A stretch of 32,579 nucleotides of DNA. Origin: Spirosoma fluviale (lineage in GTDB: Bacteria; Bacteroidota; Bacteroidia; Cytophagales; Cyclobacteriaceae). Both the position numbers and the translations under genes were made by a program. The stretch is from NCBI GenBank assembly GCA_945868725.1, contig CAMBMU010000024.1, positions 1 through 32,579 on the forward strand, written 5' to 3'. Below the pieces are notes generated by a model that had not been told where the DNA came from, ran no database searches, and was given only the letters and a program-made list of their open reading frames with translations. This document shows positions 22,941 through 31,710 of the stretch, one piece after another (positions within the stretch are counted from its first letter, which is position 1; each line of letters starts with the position of its first letter).

Positions 22941-25900
22941 TTACTGGATAATCGTAATGGCTTTGGTTTCAGTTTGGGTGAGGTTCTGTTCTCTTGAGGT
23001 AAACCGCACAACGGCCACGTATGTTCCCGTGGGAACAAATTTTCCATTTACAAGTCCATCCCAAGGGCAGAATGGCTGTTTGGGTTTCAAATTTTCATGT
23101 GCGCAGTAAAAAATAAGTTCCCCCCAGCGGTTGTAGATAAACACACCTACTTCGTCAATGTACTCGTTGGCATACAGGATAAAATTGCGGCTTGGGTCTT
23201 CCAGCACCATCCCGCTTGGAAAGACCACCTTAAGGTTACAGTCTTCTACCACGGTAAAGGTTCCTTCCCATTCGCAGCCCAATGCGTCTCCCACACGAAG
23301 GGTGTAGGTGCCTCCCTTCCCGGGGCTGAAGCTAGCATCCTTTGATACTTCCTTCCCATCCAGAATCCAGGAGTAGCTGGCATAGCTGCCGGGGTTGAGG
23401 GTAGCTGATTTTCCTTCTACGGCACAGATCAGGAGTGCTTCGCTTGGAAGCACAGGAGGAATAAGTTGCGATTTGACCACCACGACATTGGCTCTGCCGA
23501 TCTCGCATCCAAAGGAGCTGCGCAAAAGTACCTCGTAGGTGCCTCCTTGGCTGACTTCAATGAGGCTAGTTGTGAATTGTGGGAGCCTAGTACGCGTTCC
23601 TCCAGTTACCAAAAACCATTCAAAGCTGTTTACGGTGGTTAAATTGGCTTTCACTTCAATCGTTGTTTTGGATTGATCCACACAGAAAGGACTGGCATCC
23701 AAACTTACCGTGAGCCGATTGGGGAGTATCGTAGCGGTAAACGGAATTTTCTTAGTTGGGCAAAGAACTCCCGAAATAGGCTGCACTTCCAAGGTATAGT
23801 TTCCTGATTTACTTGGCACAAACTCTTGTCTCCTCCCTATAATGATTCCGAGATCATCCCGCCAGAGGAAGATCACATCGGCTGGGTTAGCATTCTTAAG
23901 AATGGCCTCAAATCGTATCCCTGTAAGGCAATCCACGATAGGAGGAGAAACCTCAAAGTCAAGCGCTGGACTCAAATTTACAGTCATTTGGAGTACTTTC
24001 GGGCAGCTGATTCCGGTAGGATCTACCCCAAGTATGACATATTTTCCTTCTTGGGTAAGTAGAAAGGATCCGCCCGCCTGAGGAGTAATTGAGTTGCCGG
24101 TTGGTCCTGTGATTAGGTAGTTTAGTGGCTTGGGGCCACTTGGGCTGAAGGAGTAGGAAACACAGCCCTGCACCACTGCAGGTACGGAAAATTGAACCTC
24201 AAATTTTTGAGCTACTGTATAAACCGTTTTATTCGGGATGGAGCAGCCTGTGGGATCTAGGATTTCCACCAAATAGCTTCCGTAGGATACAGGAATCTGA
24301 AAACTCGCTTGATTAGGAAGCGGACCACTCAGCTCGAGTCCATCGCCCTGTCGGACGATTTTGTAAGTACCTACTCGGGGCAATCCAGAAGTTAAATTAA
24401 TTTGAATTGATCCCTTTGCCACTCCAGTAGGTGAGCAGCTTTCGTCCTTTGCCACTACTGTAAATGCATAGGCTGCAGGAGGGTTTAAATTTTCTACCGT
24501 GACAGATGCAGAATAGGTACAGCCTGCTGCATTTTCTGCTTCAAAAGTATAGACTCCAGGTGCGAGGCCCGAAATGGGGATCAGGGTGCCCGATGGAGCC
24601 GCAGGGAAGGATAGTCCCAGTTCTACCAGTCGAATCCTACTTACTGCAGCCAGAAGTCGCAGCTCAATGGCCCCATTTTTGGTAGCACAGCTTGTGGCAC
24701 CTGCGGTGGCTTTGGCTTCTACGATAGGCAGTTCGTTGACTTGTAGGTTTAGGGATTTGGACACTTTACAGCTTGGAAGGATTGGGTCTTGGGCTACAAA
24801 GGTGAGGGTGTATTGACCTGGGCCGGGCAGGCTTGGAATTTGTAATTTCAACTCAAAGAAAGGGCCTAAGGGGACCTGAACTCCATTGCCATTGCGCTCG
24901 TAAAACCATTCCCCGGTGACGGGCGTATTCGGTGCGAAGGTGACGGAAGTTTCTTCGTAGCAGACTTTGGTTGCCGTTTGGGTAAGGTCAAATTCAAAGG
25001 CTGGGCCTACAAAAATGGAGGAGGTAGCATTACAGGTTTCAAAGAGTGTTTCCTCGTCATCCCCTCCAGCTGCAGTTGGGCGGTATTGAACGACCACGGT
25101 GTAGATACTTTCCGCCGTTACGGTAATTGTATTTGAGTTGCTGTTTCCAAAAATATCTCCTGCTGCATTGGTCCATAGAAAATCATATAAACCTTGACTC
25201 GGGTCGTAGCCATTAATAGCAGTGAGGGTGATGGGAGTGCCTTCACAGAGCGTCGCATCTGATGCCAGGGTCAAGACTGGGGGAGCGATGACTTTAAGGG
25301 TTCCTTTATCGGTGAAATAGCCAATCTCTGCGCATCGGTCTACGCGTAACTCGATGGTATAGGTACCTACCTTTGAAAAGAGTTGCTCTAAGTTTTGAAA
25401 TTGATCTCCTGGTCCTCCAAAATTGGAGCGAATGACCGTCCCATCCTCATGGGTGATGGTCCAGAAATAGGAATCAATGTCGGGTTCGCCTCCACCTTCT
25501 AGTGTGGCGGTCGCTCCAGATACCGGATCCAAGCAAAGCGTAGAAGGGATACCTAAGGCAGGTTCGGGGATAGAGCTACCTGAGTTTTGAACGAAGGAAG
25601 GCAATCCTAAATTGGAGGTGCCCGGCATGGCTGCTACCGCATTTTGGTTGAAGGTACTCGCTGCAGTGCAACCGGAGCCTACTTGTATTTGACCAATGCG
25701 GTTATCTCCGACGATGACTACATAGATCTGACCATCAGCCGCGATTTGTAAGGCACCTAAGTTTAGGCCAGCGGTTCCTGAAATTTGTTTTTTAGTAGAA
25801 AGGATGCAAGTGGCTCTTGTAACTGCAGTTGTGGCCGTAGCAAAACAGGTAGGGCAGCCCGAAGTGACCTCTTTGATGATAAATTCTTCAATACCTGGAC

Positions 25901-28448
25901 CTCCATTAAGGTAGGAAACGAGGATGCGGTCGGAATCTGAAGAAAATTCGAGACCGTAGATTTCACCTGAACATCCAAGATCTAGGAGGGCATATTCGGT
26001 AAGCTCCCCGGTCTGTTGGTCGAATTCAAAAATCTCGGTTCGGTTGCATCCATCTTCGGAAATGGTAATGGCAAGTTTGCTGCCATCTGGGCTAAATTTC
26101 ATCGTCCCCACACCGGAATTGTATCCATGGGCACTTCCAACAGAGCTCTTGACGGATTGGCCGATGCCTTGGGAGGATACGGGATAGGCACGGAAGGTAT
26201 TGTTGCCCAGTTCGTGAAAAATCGCCCAAGTAGTATCTCCTGCACTTAGTGCTGCACTATGCTCGGTGGAGGGACTGAAAAGGAAATTGTTTTTGGTGAC
26301 CACATTCCCCACTCCCGTGGGATTTTCAGCCTTGATGTCTACTAGGGAAAAGCTAACGACATTGCTCCCACTTGAGGAGGCTTGCGTCGTGAAAAGATAG
26401 AAAAGGGTGGATTGGGTAGGTACGCCTACCGCCAAAACCCCTTGGCTAGCAGTATTGCTACCTCCAATGTCGGTACCGTTTTCCATCAAGTCCCCGTTGA
26501 GGTCCCAGACGGATTGGCCGTCGCTGTAGAATAGCACTTGTCCTGCTTGATCTGAGATTGTGGTAGTGCCGGCGGGAATATTTTGTGAATGAGGTACTGC
26601 AATAGGGCGTGGTACTGGAGCGCTTTCATCGTCAGGGTCTGGATTGAAGTCTAATCCGGCTCCATTTCCAAAATACCAGATGTTATTGGTTTGGTCTGGA
26701 ATGTCCCACATCTTGATTCGTATCTCTGCATAGGCATAGCAGGATTTTCCAGGTTCCCGTACCAGCACCCAGTATAATCCGGGTTTGCATACTTCATTTG
26801 CTCCCTTAGCGATCCAGCCATCTTCCCGCTTGTTGGACCAAAAGTACTCGTAATTGGTGCCGCCACCCGTGCCGCCAGTGCCGCCACCTGTTCCTCCACT
26901 GGCACCTCCACCAGACTGCGCTTGCAGGAGGGGATCTAGGTCGATGCAGGATTCGCAGAGGGTAGTATCTGAAGGCGTAAAGTTGGCCTGCAGCTCATTT
27001 TCAGTAAGCGTGATGCTTTTGGTCACCTCTTTGGTGGTACTATCAGGAAAAGTGACCGTGAGCGTAACCTCTAGGCTTGTTCCTGTGGCTGCTTCTGCAG
27101 GAACCAAAAAGTGTTCTTGATTAAAGTCTGCTGGTAGTGGGTTGCCATCGGCACCGCTGAGTGGAGGTGAGAATTCCCAGGAAAAGGAGAGTGGAAGGTA
27201 GTTGGCAGGAGTAATTTCGCTGATAAGTTGTACGGGATTGTTGGCACAGGGCTCCTCAGGATCCCAAGAAAAATCCACAGCTGGTTCTATATCTGCATTG
27301 GGCGCAAACACAGGGAAGACGCGGCCACAAAAATCACTTCCAGCAAAGGAATCTTCCTCCAATCCTAGCGTTGCAAGGGTGATTGCATTCGGATTTTTCA
27401 CCTTGCCAATCAATTGTGGTCCACCTGGGCGCTCCTCGTAGAGGTAGTACAGGGAGCCATCTGGCCCTGTTTTGACATCGTAGATTTGATGGATACTTGG
27501 GTCTACAGGAACTTGTTCCGGAATCGCTGTAGGAGAGTTTCGAGGAATTCGGAAAAGTTTATTTCCTCTCGAAAAAAATATAAAATCCCCTTCCGGAGAA
27601 AAATCTGCCCCAAAAATAGCATCTGTTCCACCTGAGTTAGTTAGGGCCACGGGACTACCAAAAGTGCCAGTGCTAGAATCAAAGGCAAGCAGTATTAAGT
27701 CATCTCCTGGGTTAGGTGGGAGAAGCAGTAGACTGCTGCTGGCCTCCTCAAAGACGATTGCTTTTGGAGCGAAGGGAATGGCTGCTGTACCTGTTAGGGT
27801 GAATGATCCTGCAGTCGATTCTATTCTGCGGGACTGTAGATTTCCTCCTGCAAAGCTAATCAAATAGGAAGGTGAGCTAGGGGTCTTGACCACTAACACT
27901 GCCCCTTGAGCGGGTCCTATTACTTGATTTTTAGTGGTGATTTTCCCAAATGGGGGTTGTGCACCTGTCGCTTGCCCAAGCGCATTCATATCTACGAGAG
28001 CATACTGAAGTTGTCCAGCAAGCGATAAGTAAAAAATGTAAAAAAGTTTATTGCCTGTTGGGTTGTAGTCCAAAATACCAGTAGCCACGGTCTGTCTTCC
28101 TTGAAAGTTGCCATTCAATCCAGGTGCTGAACCTTCAATTGGACTACCAGAATAATCGTAAACTAACTCCCCGTTGGTGTAGAATAAGGGTTGGCCCGAG
28201 ATGGGGTCAATGGCAATGGCATTGTTGAAGGCTCCTCCAATGACCGTAGCGGGGAGGGTTTGAACAGTTGCCGTTTCTCCTTTCCCAAAGGAGAGGTAGG
28301 GATGACCTCCACTGCTGCAATTTCCAAAAATCCATTCGTTGTTATTGTATCCTTGCGCCAAAACTGAATCAGTCCAAGACATTCCTACTAACAGGGAGAT
28401 GCCTGCAAATAGAAGGATGAATCGTATGGAATTAGCCTTGCTTTTCAT
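22941..28448 (-). CDS. Giant secreted protein with PKD/Ig-like domains and T9SS type B sorting domain
   Basis: An 1835-aa cell-surface or secreted protein. A Sec signal peptide spans about residues 1-32 (ends SVLAQ). Two propeller-like halves start alike, NNNEWIFGN near 34 and TNNIWYFGN near 583; each carries 'VLFYSDG/PLFYTNG' strands. A Gly/Thr-rich linker lies near 511-531, and each half is followed by PKD/Ig-like modules with paired cysteines through about 1730. Residues about 1737-1835 match the gliding-motility-associated CHU_C/type B sorting domain (VVFPSGMVLEDPSRNF, VGVFIYNRWGELIF, WDGLVNGKFVPTGTYVA). The domain targets export through T9SS and needs a PorP/SprF partner, whose gene lies divergently next door. 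Ligand unknown; an adhesin or binding role is inferred. Confidence 0.88.
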   Translation of the reverse strand: MKSKANSIRFILLFAGISLLVGMSWTDSVLAQGYNNNEWIFGNCSSGGHPYLSFGKGETATVQTLPATVIGGAFNNAIAIDPISGQPLFYTNGELVYDYSGSPIEGSAPGLNGNFQGRQTVATGILDYNPTGNKLFYIFYLSLAGQLQYALVDMNALGQATGAQPPFGKITTKNQVIGPAQGAVLVVKTPSSPSYLISFAGGNLQSRRIESTAGSFTLTGTAAIPFAPKAIVFEEASSSLLLLPPNPGDDLILLAFDSSTGTFGSPVALTNSGGTDAIFGADFSPEGDFIFFSRGNKLFRIPRNSPTAIPEQVPVDPSIHQIYDVKTGPDGSLYYLYEERPGGPQLIGKVKNPNAITLATLGLEEDSFAGSDFCGRVFPVFAPNADIEPAVDFSWDPEEPCANNPVQLISEITPANYLPLSFSWEFSPPLSGADGNPLPADFNQEHFLVPAEAATGTSLEVTLTVTFPDSTTKEVTKSITLTENELQANFTPSDTTLCESCIDLDPLLQAQSGGGASGGTGGGTGGTGGGTNYEYFWSNKREDGWIAKGANEVCKPGLYWVLVREPGKSCYAYAEIRIKMWDIPDQTNNIWYFGNGAGLDFNPDPDDESAPVPRPIAVPHSQNIPAGTTTISDQAGQVLFYSDGQSVWDLNGDLMENGTDIGGSNTASQGVLAVGVPTQSTLFYLFTTQASSSGSNVVSFSLVDIKAENPTGVGNVVTKNNFLFSPSTEHSAALSAGDTTWAIFHELGNNTFRAYPVSSQGIGQSVKSSVGSAHGYNSGVGTMKFSPDGSKLAITISEDGCNRTEIFEFDQQTGELTEYALLDLGCSGEIYGLEFSSDSDRILVSYLNGGPGIEEFIIKEVTSGCPTCFATATTAVTRATCILSTKKQISGTAGLNLGALQIAADGQIYVVIVGDNRIGQIQVGSGCTAASTFNQNAVAAMPGTSNLGLPSFVQNSGSSIPEPALGIPSTLCLDPVSGATATLEGGGEPDIDSYFWTITHEDGTVIRSNFGGPGDQFQNLEQLFSKVGTYTIELRVDRCAEIGYFTDKGTLKVIAPPVLTLASDATLCEGTPITLTAINGYDPSQGLYDFLWTNAAGDIFGNSNSNTITVTAESIYTVVVQYRPTAAGGDDEETLFETCNATSSIFVGPAFEFDLTQTATKVCYEETSVTFAPNTPVTGEWFYERNGNGVQVPLGPFFELKLQIPSLPGPGQYTLTFVAQDPILPSCKVSKSLNLQVNELPIVEAKATAGATSCATKNGAIELRLLAAVSRIRLVELGLSFPAAPSGTLIPISGLAPGVYTFEAENAAGCTYSASVTVENLNPPAAYAFTVVAKDESCSPTGVAKGSIQINLTSGLPRVGTYKIVRQGDGLELSGPLPNQASFQIPVSYGSYLVEILDPTGCSIPNKTVYTVAQKFEVQFSVPAVVQGCVSYSFSPSGPKPLNYLITGPTGNSITPQAGGSFLLTQEGKYVILGVDPTGISCPKVLQMTVNLSPALDFEVSPPIVDCLTGIRFEAILKNANPADVIFLWRDDLGIIIGRRQEFVPSKSGNYTLEVQPISGVLCPTKKIPFTATILPNRLTVSLDASPFCVDQSKTTIEVKANLTTVNSFEWFLVTGGTRTRLPQFTTSLIEVSQGGTYEVLLRSSFGCEIGRANVVVVKSQLIPPVLPSEALLICAVEGKSATLNPGSYASYSWILDGKEVSKDASFSPGKGGTYTLRVGDALGCEWEGTFTVVEDCNLKVVFPSGMVLEDPSRNFILYANEYIDEVGVFIYNRWGELIFYCAHENLKPKQPFCPWDGLVNGKFVPTGTYVAVVRFTSREQNLTQTETKAITIIQ

Positions 28449-28529
28449 ATTTTTAGCCCTACTTCTAAAACATCCAATCGGAGCTTACGTTTAGAAGTCA
28501 AGTACGCATTCAAATAAACGAACTATTTC

Positions 28530-29576
28530 GTGTTACGGTCTCTGCTGACATTAGTTTTTTTTATTGCCTTGAGCTTAGCCCCAATTTCTCGGGCCTTCGC
28601 GCAAGATCCCCAATACAGCCAGTATTATGCAGCACCACTTTACCTTAATCCGGCCTTGGCTGGTGCGGAGTTAATGGGACGAGTAGGATTTAATTACCGA
28701 AACCAGTGGCCCTCCATTGAGGCCCAATTTACCACTTTTTCTGCCTACTACGACACCTATTTGCCTGAATACAACTCTGGGATAGGAGTTCATGTGATGC
28801 AAGATTCGGAAGGAGCTTCCAAGTTGAGATCTACCTCGGTTTCTGCCATGTACTCGTACGAATTGCGGCTGGGTGACAAGCTGTATTTTAGACCTGGATT
28901 TCAAGCTAGCTACATTCGTAGGGAAATAGGGTTTTATGAAAACCTCGTTTTCGCCAACCAAATCGATCCGCTAGATCCCACGGGACCCTTACTTCCTGGC
29001 GCAGCTATTCCAGGTCTAGGAGATCCTGTAGGTTTATTTTCTTTATCTGCAGGAGGTTTATTGTTTACCAATAATGCTTGGATAGGGTTTTCTGCCCACC
29101 ATCTCAATCAGCCTAATCAATCTTTTGTGGACGGGTTGAGTCCCTTGCCAAGGAAATTATCCCTTCATGCAGGTTACCGAATTTCGTTGGGCCAAGGCAG
29201 CATGCGGAGGGATTTTACCCACATGAGCAAGCAGCGCTACTTGACCCCGACCATCAACTACAAAAGGCAAGGACCATTTGAGCAGCTGGATCTAGGAGCA
29301 TATTTCTATTTAGAGCCCATCTTATTTGGTGTTTGGTATAGAGGTTTGCCTTACAAGCCTGTGGAAGGGCAGAGTAACCGCGAGGCCATTGTGATGATGG
29401 TGGGAGTCAACTTATTGAGTGGCTTAAGTATTGGTTATAGTTTTGACTACACCGTATCGCAACTTGGGATCCAAAGTGGAGGTGCGCATGAGCTGAGCCT
29501 TTCCTGGACCATCCCCAGTCTAATTCAAGGGAAGCCTCTCGGTCGAGATACTATCCTTCCTTGTCCCAAATTCTAA
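28530..29576 (+). CDS. PorP/SprF family type IX secretion system membrane protein
   Basis: A 348-aa outer-membrane protein. A signal peptide (about 1-24, ending AFA|QD) leads into the family hallmark DPQYSQYYAAPLYLNPALAG (residues 26-45), then alternating beta strands of a porin-like barrel with NYRNQWPSIEAQFTTFSAYYD and ISLGQGSMRR segments. It starts with GTG at 28530; no better ATG is in frame. SprF-type proteins are needed for secretion or surface anchoring of the type B substrate encoded next to them. The adjacent divergent giant gene, 81 bp away, carries exactly that sorting domain, which makes the pair a functional unit by analogy to SprB-SprF. Confidence 0.93.
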   Translation: MLRSLLTLVFFIALSLAPISRAFAQDPQYSQYYAAPLYLNPALAGAELMGRVGFNYRNQWPSIEAQFTTFSAYYDTYLPEYNSGIGVHVMQDSEGASKLRSTSVSAMYSYELRLGDKLYFRPGFQASYIRREIGFYENLVFANQIDPLDPTGPLLPGAAIPGLGDPVGLFSLSAGGLLFTNNAWIGFSAHHLNQPNQSFVDGLSPLPRKLSLHAGYRISLGQGSMRRDFTHMSKQRYLTPTINYKRQGPFEQLDLGAYFYLEPILFGVWYRGLPYKPVEGQSNREAIVMMVGVNLLSGLSIGYSFDYTVSQLGIQSGGAHELSLSWTIPSLIQGKPLGRDTILPCPKF

Positions 29577-29800
29577 ACAGAAGTACTGGTGCCAGAAAGT
29601 TTGACCTACCTGGGGTACTGCGCTTTGGCTCCTGGAGGAACTTCCTTGGGTGTCCACTTAACTAGTAGTTGATTCCCATGCTATTTGCATCTTTTTTGCT
29701 TTGCTTGGAGTGACTGGAGAGTTAGCAGGAATTAGGGAAGGGCGAAAGAATTGGTATTTTTTCTAAATTTCCATACATTTCTTCCTATTCCCTGCAACCC

Positions 29801-30679
29801 ATGAAAGACCTTGCCGATTATCCCTATCCTTTGACCGATCTTTTTGCGCAGCCTACCTCCTCCGATCAGTGGGATCGGTACAGACTGAGCCAAGAGCAGA
29901 TTGATTTTTTCCATGAAAACGGCTACTTGGCGGGTGTTCAGCTCCTAAATGAAACGCAGATTCGTACCCTAGACCAGGCCTTGGATGAGGTGATGGATCC
30001 CAAGCATCCGCTGCACGGCTTATTTCACGAGTTTCATAGCAACGAATCGGCAGATCCAAATACGGTACTTTTTCACTCTTTGGGGCATTGGCGCATTGCA
30101 GCGGCATTTCACGACGCAATTTGGAATCCAGCATTTCGGATGGTAGCCAGCCAGCTACTTGGAGATCGAGGGGTTCGATTTTGGCACGATCAACTCTTTT
30201 GCAAGCCTGCGCACCACGGCGGTGTAGTGGCTTGGCACCAAGATTATTCCTACTGGACCCGGACGGTGGAGATGCAGCATTTGACCTGTTGGTGTGGCTT
30301 GGACGATGCTACGGAGGAAAATGGCTGCCTCCAGTACGTGCCAGGTTCTCATCGCTGGGGACTTTTGGAGAAGCCCGACTTAGCAGGATCCATGGATGGG
30401 TTGATGGGGATGCTTTCTGAAGAACAGAAGGCCCAATTTGCGCCTGTAGCTATTTCCCTTAAAGCAGGATATGCGGCTTTTCATCACCCTTTGTTGGTGC
30501 ATGGGAGTTATGCCAATTATTCTCCCCGGTCGAGAAAGGCTTTTGTGGTCAATGTATTTGCAGACGGCACCTTTTCTGACTCTGATGAACCCCTTCTTAC
30601 TGGGGTGCCGGTGATTCCAAAAGGAGAAAAAATGGGAGGTAAATTTTTTCCTTTAATTTTTGATCCCAAAAACAGCTAA
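29801..30679 (+). CDS. Phytanoyl-CoA dioxygenase family protein (Fe(II)/2-oxoglutarate oxygenase)
   Basis: A 292-aa protein with the PhyH jelly-roll core. The iron ligands are H146 and D148 in WHQDYSYW and H234 in LLVHGS; R245 (SPRSRKAF), 11 residues after the second histidine, is placed to bind 2-oxoglutarate as in human PhyH. Also present are the conserved ENGCLQYVPGSH (about residues 175-186) and an N-terminal helix FHENGYLAGVQLL. All catalytic residues are intact. The family hydroxylates very different small molecules, so the substrate is unknown. It is probably transcribed alone; the 224 bp before it hold no gene. Confidence 0.92.
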   Translation: MKDLADYPYPLTDLFAQPTSSDQWDRYRLSQEQIDFFHENGYLAGVQLLNETQIRTLDQALDEVMDPKHPLHGLFHEFHSNESADPNTVLFHSLGHWRIAAAFHDAIWNPAFRMVASQLLGDRGVRFWHDQLFCKPAHHGGVVAWHQDYSYWTRTVEMQHLTCWCGLDDATEENGCLQYVPGSHRWGLLEKPDLAGSMDGLMGMLSEEQKAQFAPVAISLKAGYAAFHHPLLVHGSYANYSPRSRKAFVVNVFADGTFSDSDEPLLTGVPVIPKGEKMGGKFFPLIFDPKNS

Positions 30680-30733
30680 ATTCGAACTTCAATTGCCAGT
30701 TTTTTAGGAACAAGCAGTTGAAATGGTGCAGGA

Positions 30734-30750
30734 GACCTCAGCTTGAGGTC
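30734..30750. promoter_or_regulatory. Palindrome upstream of the DUF808 gene
   Basis: GACCTCA (30734-30740) and TGAGGTC (30744-30750) form a perfect 7-bp inverted repeat with a 3-nt centre, 31 bp before the ATG. It could be an operator or a leader hairpin. No T-run follows, so it is not a terminator. Confidence 0.35.
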
Positions 30751-30781
30751 CAGCAATTGGTTGATTTTATTCCCCCTATAC

Positions 30782-31648
30782 ATGGCTTCTGGATTATTTG
30801 CCTTATTGGACGACATTGCTTCACTGATGGATGATGTGGCGGTAATGAGTAAAGTGGCCGCAAAAAAAACGGCCGGAATTTTGGGCGATGACTTGGCAGT
30901 GAATGCAGAGAAAGCGTCGGGTTTTGTATCCGATCGGGAGCTGCCAGTGATTTGGGCAATTACCAAGGGTTCTGCTTTGAATAAATTGATTATTCTTCCA
31001 GTAGCCTTTTTGCTGAGTGCTTTCGCGCCAGCGGCCATCACGGTGATTCTTGTAGCAGGAGGCTTGTATCTGGCTTACGAGGGGGCGGAAAAAATACATG
31101 CATCCATTTTTCCTCATCCTGTTGATAAGAAGGTAGAATTAGATTTGGGGATCACCAAAGAAGAGGTTGTTGCGCTGGAAAAAAAGAAAATTAAATCCGC
31201 CATCACCACAGATTTTATACTTTCGGTGGAGATCGTGATTATTGCAATGAGTACAGTGGTCGACAAACCATTGCTCAATCAAATAGCTGTGGTATCCATT
31301 ATCGCTCTTATTGCAACCATAGGTGTTTATGGCATCGTGGCTTTGGTGGTGCGCATGGATGAGTTTGGATTCCGATTGATTGCCCTCAATGAGCGGGAAG
31401 ATAGTATTTCAGACAAGATTGGTTGGATGTTAGTAAATGCCTTGCCTCACTTTGTTCGTGGAATAGGTTTTATTGGTACCCTTGCCTTATTGCTGGTTTC
31501 AGGAGGCATTTTTGCGCACAATATTCCCTTTTTCCATCACCTTCTACCTACCTGGCCAGGGATGTTAAAGGAATTTCTTTTTGGGCTGGCTGTGGGCATC
31601 GTGGTACTGCTTCCCATCTTGGGAATTCAAAAAATCAAAAAAAAATAG
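30782..31648 (+). CDS. DUF808 family inner-membrane protein
   Basis: A 288-aa protein. The opening MASGLFALLDDIASLMDDVAVMSKVAAKKTAGILGDDLAVNA is a textbook DUF808 (YedI-like) N-terminus and fixes the ATG at 30782; a TTG 13 codons earlier would add residues not typical of the family. About six hydrophobic helices follow, including LIILPVAFLLSAFAPAAITVILVAGGLYLAYEGAEK, plus a charged loop (LGITKEEVVALEKKKIKSAIT). Function is unknown for the whole family. It ends near the poly-lysine tail (KIKKK). Confidence 0.92.
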   Translation: MASGLFALLDDIASLMDDVAVMSKVAAKKTAGILGDDLAVNAEKASGFVSDRELPVIWAITKGSALNKLIILPVAFLLSAFAPAAITVILVAGGLYLAYEGAEKIHASIFPHPVDKKVELDLGITKEEVVALEKKKIKSAITTDFILSVEIVIIAMSTVVDKPLLNQIAVVSIIALIATIGVYGIVALVVRMDEFGFRLIALNEREDSISDKIGWMLVNALPHFVRGIGFIGTLALLLVSGGIFAHNIPFFHHLLPTWPGMLKEFLFGLAVGIVVLLPILGIQKIKKK

Positions 31649-31710
31649 GTATCCCCTTTTTTAGGAAGTCAACGAATTTGTCTATTTTCCGAAGTACTAA
31701 CTTACTTCCT

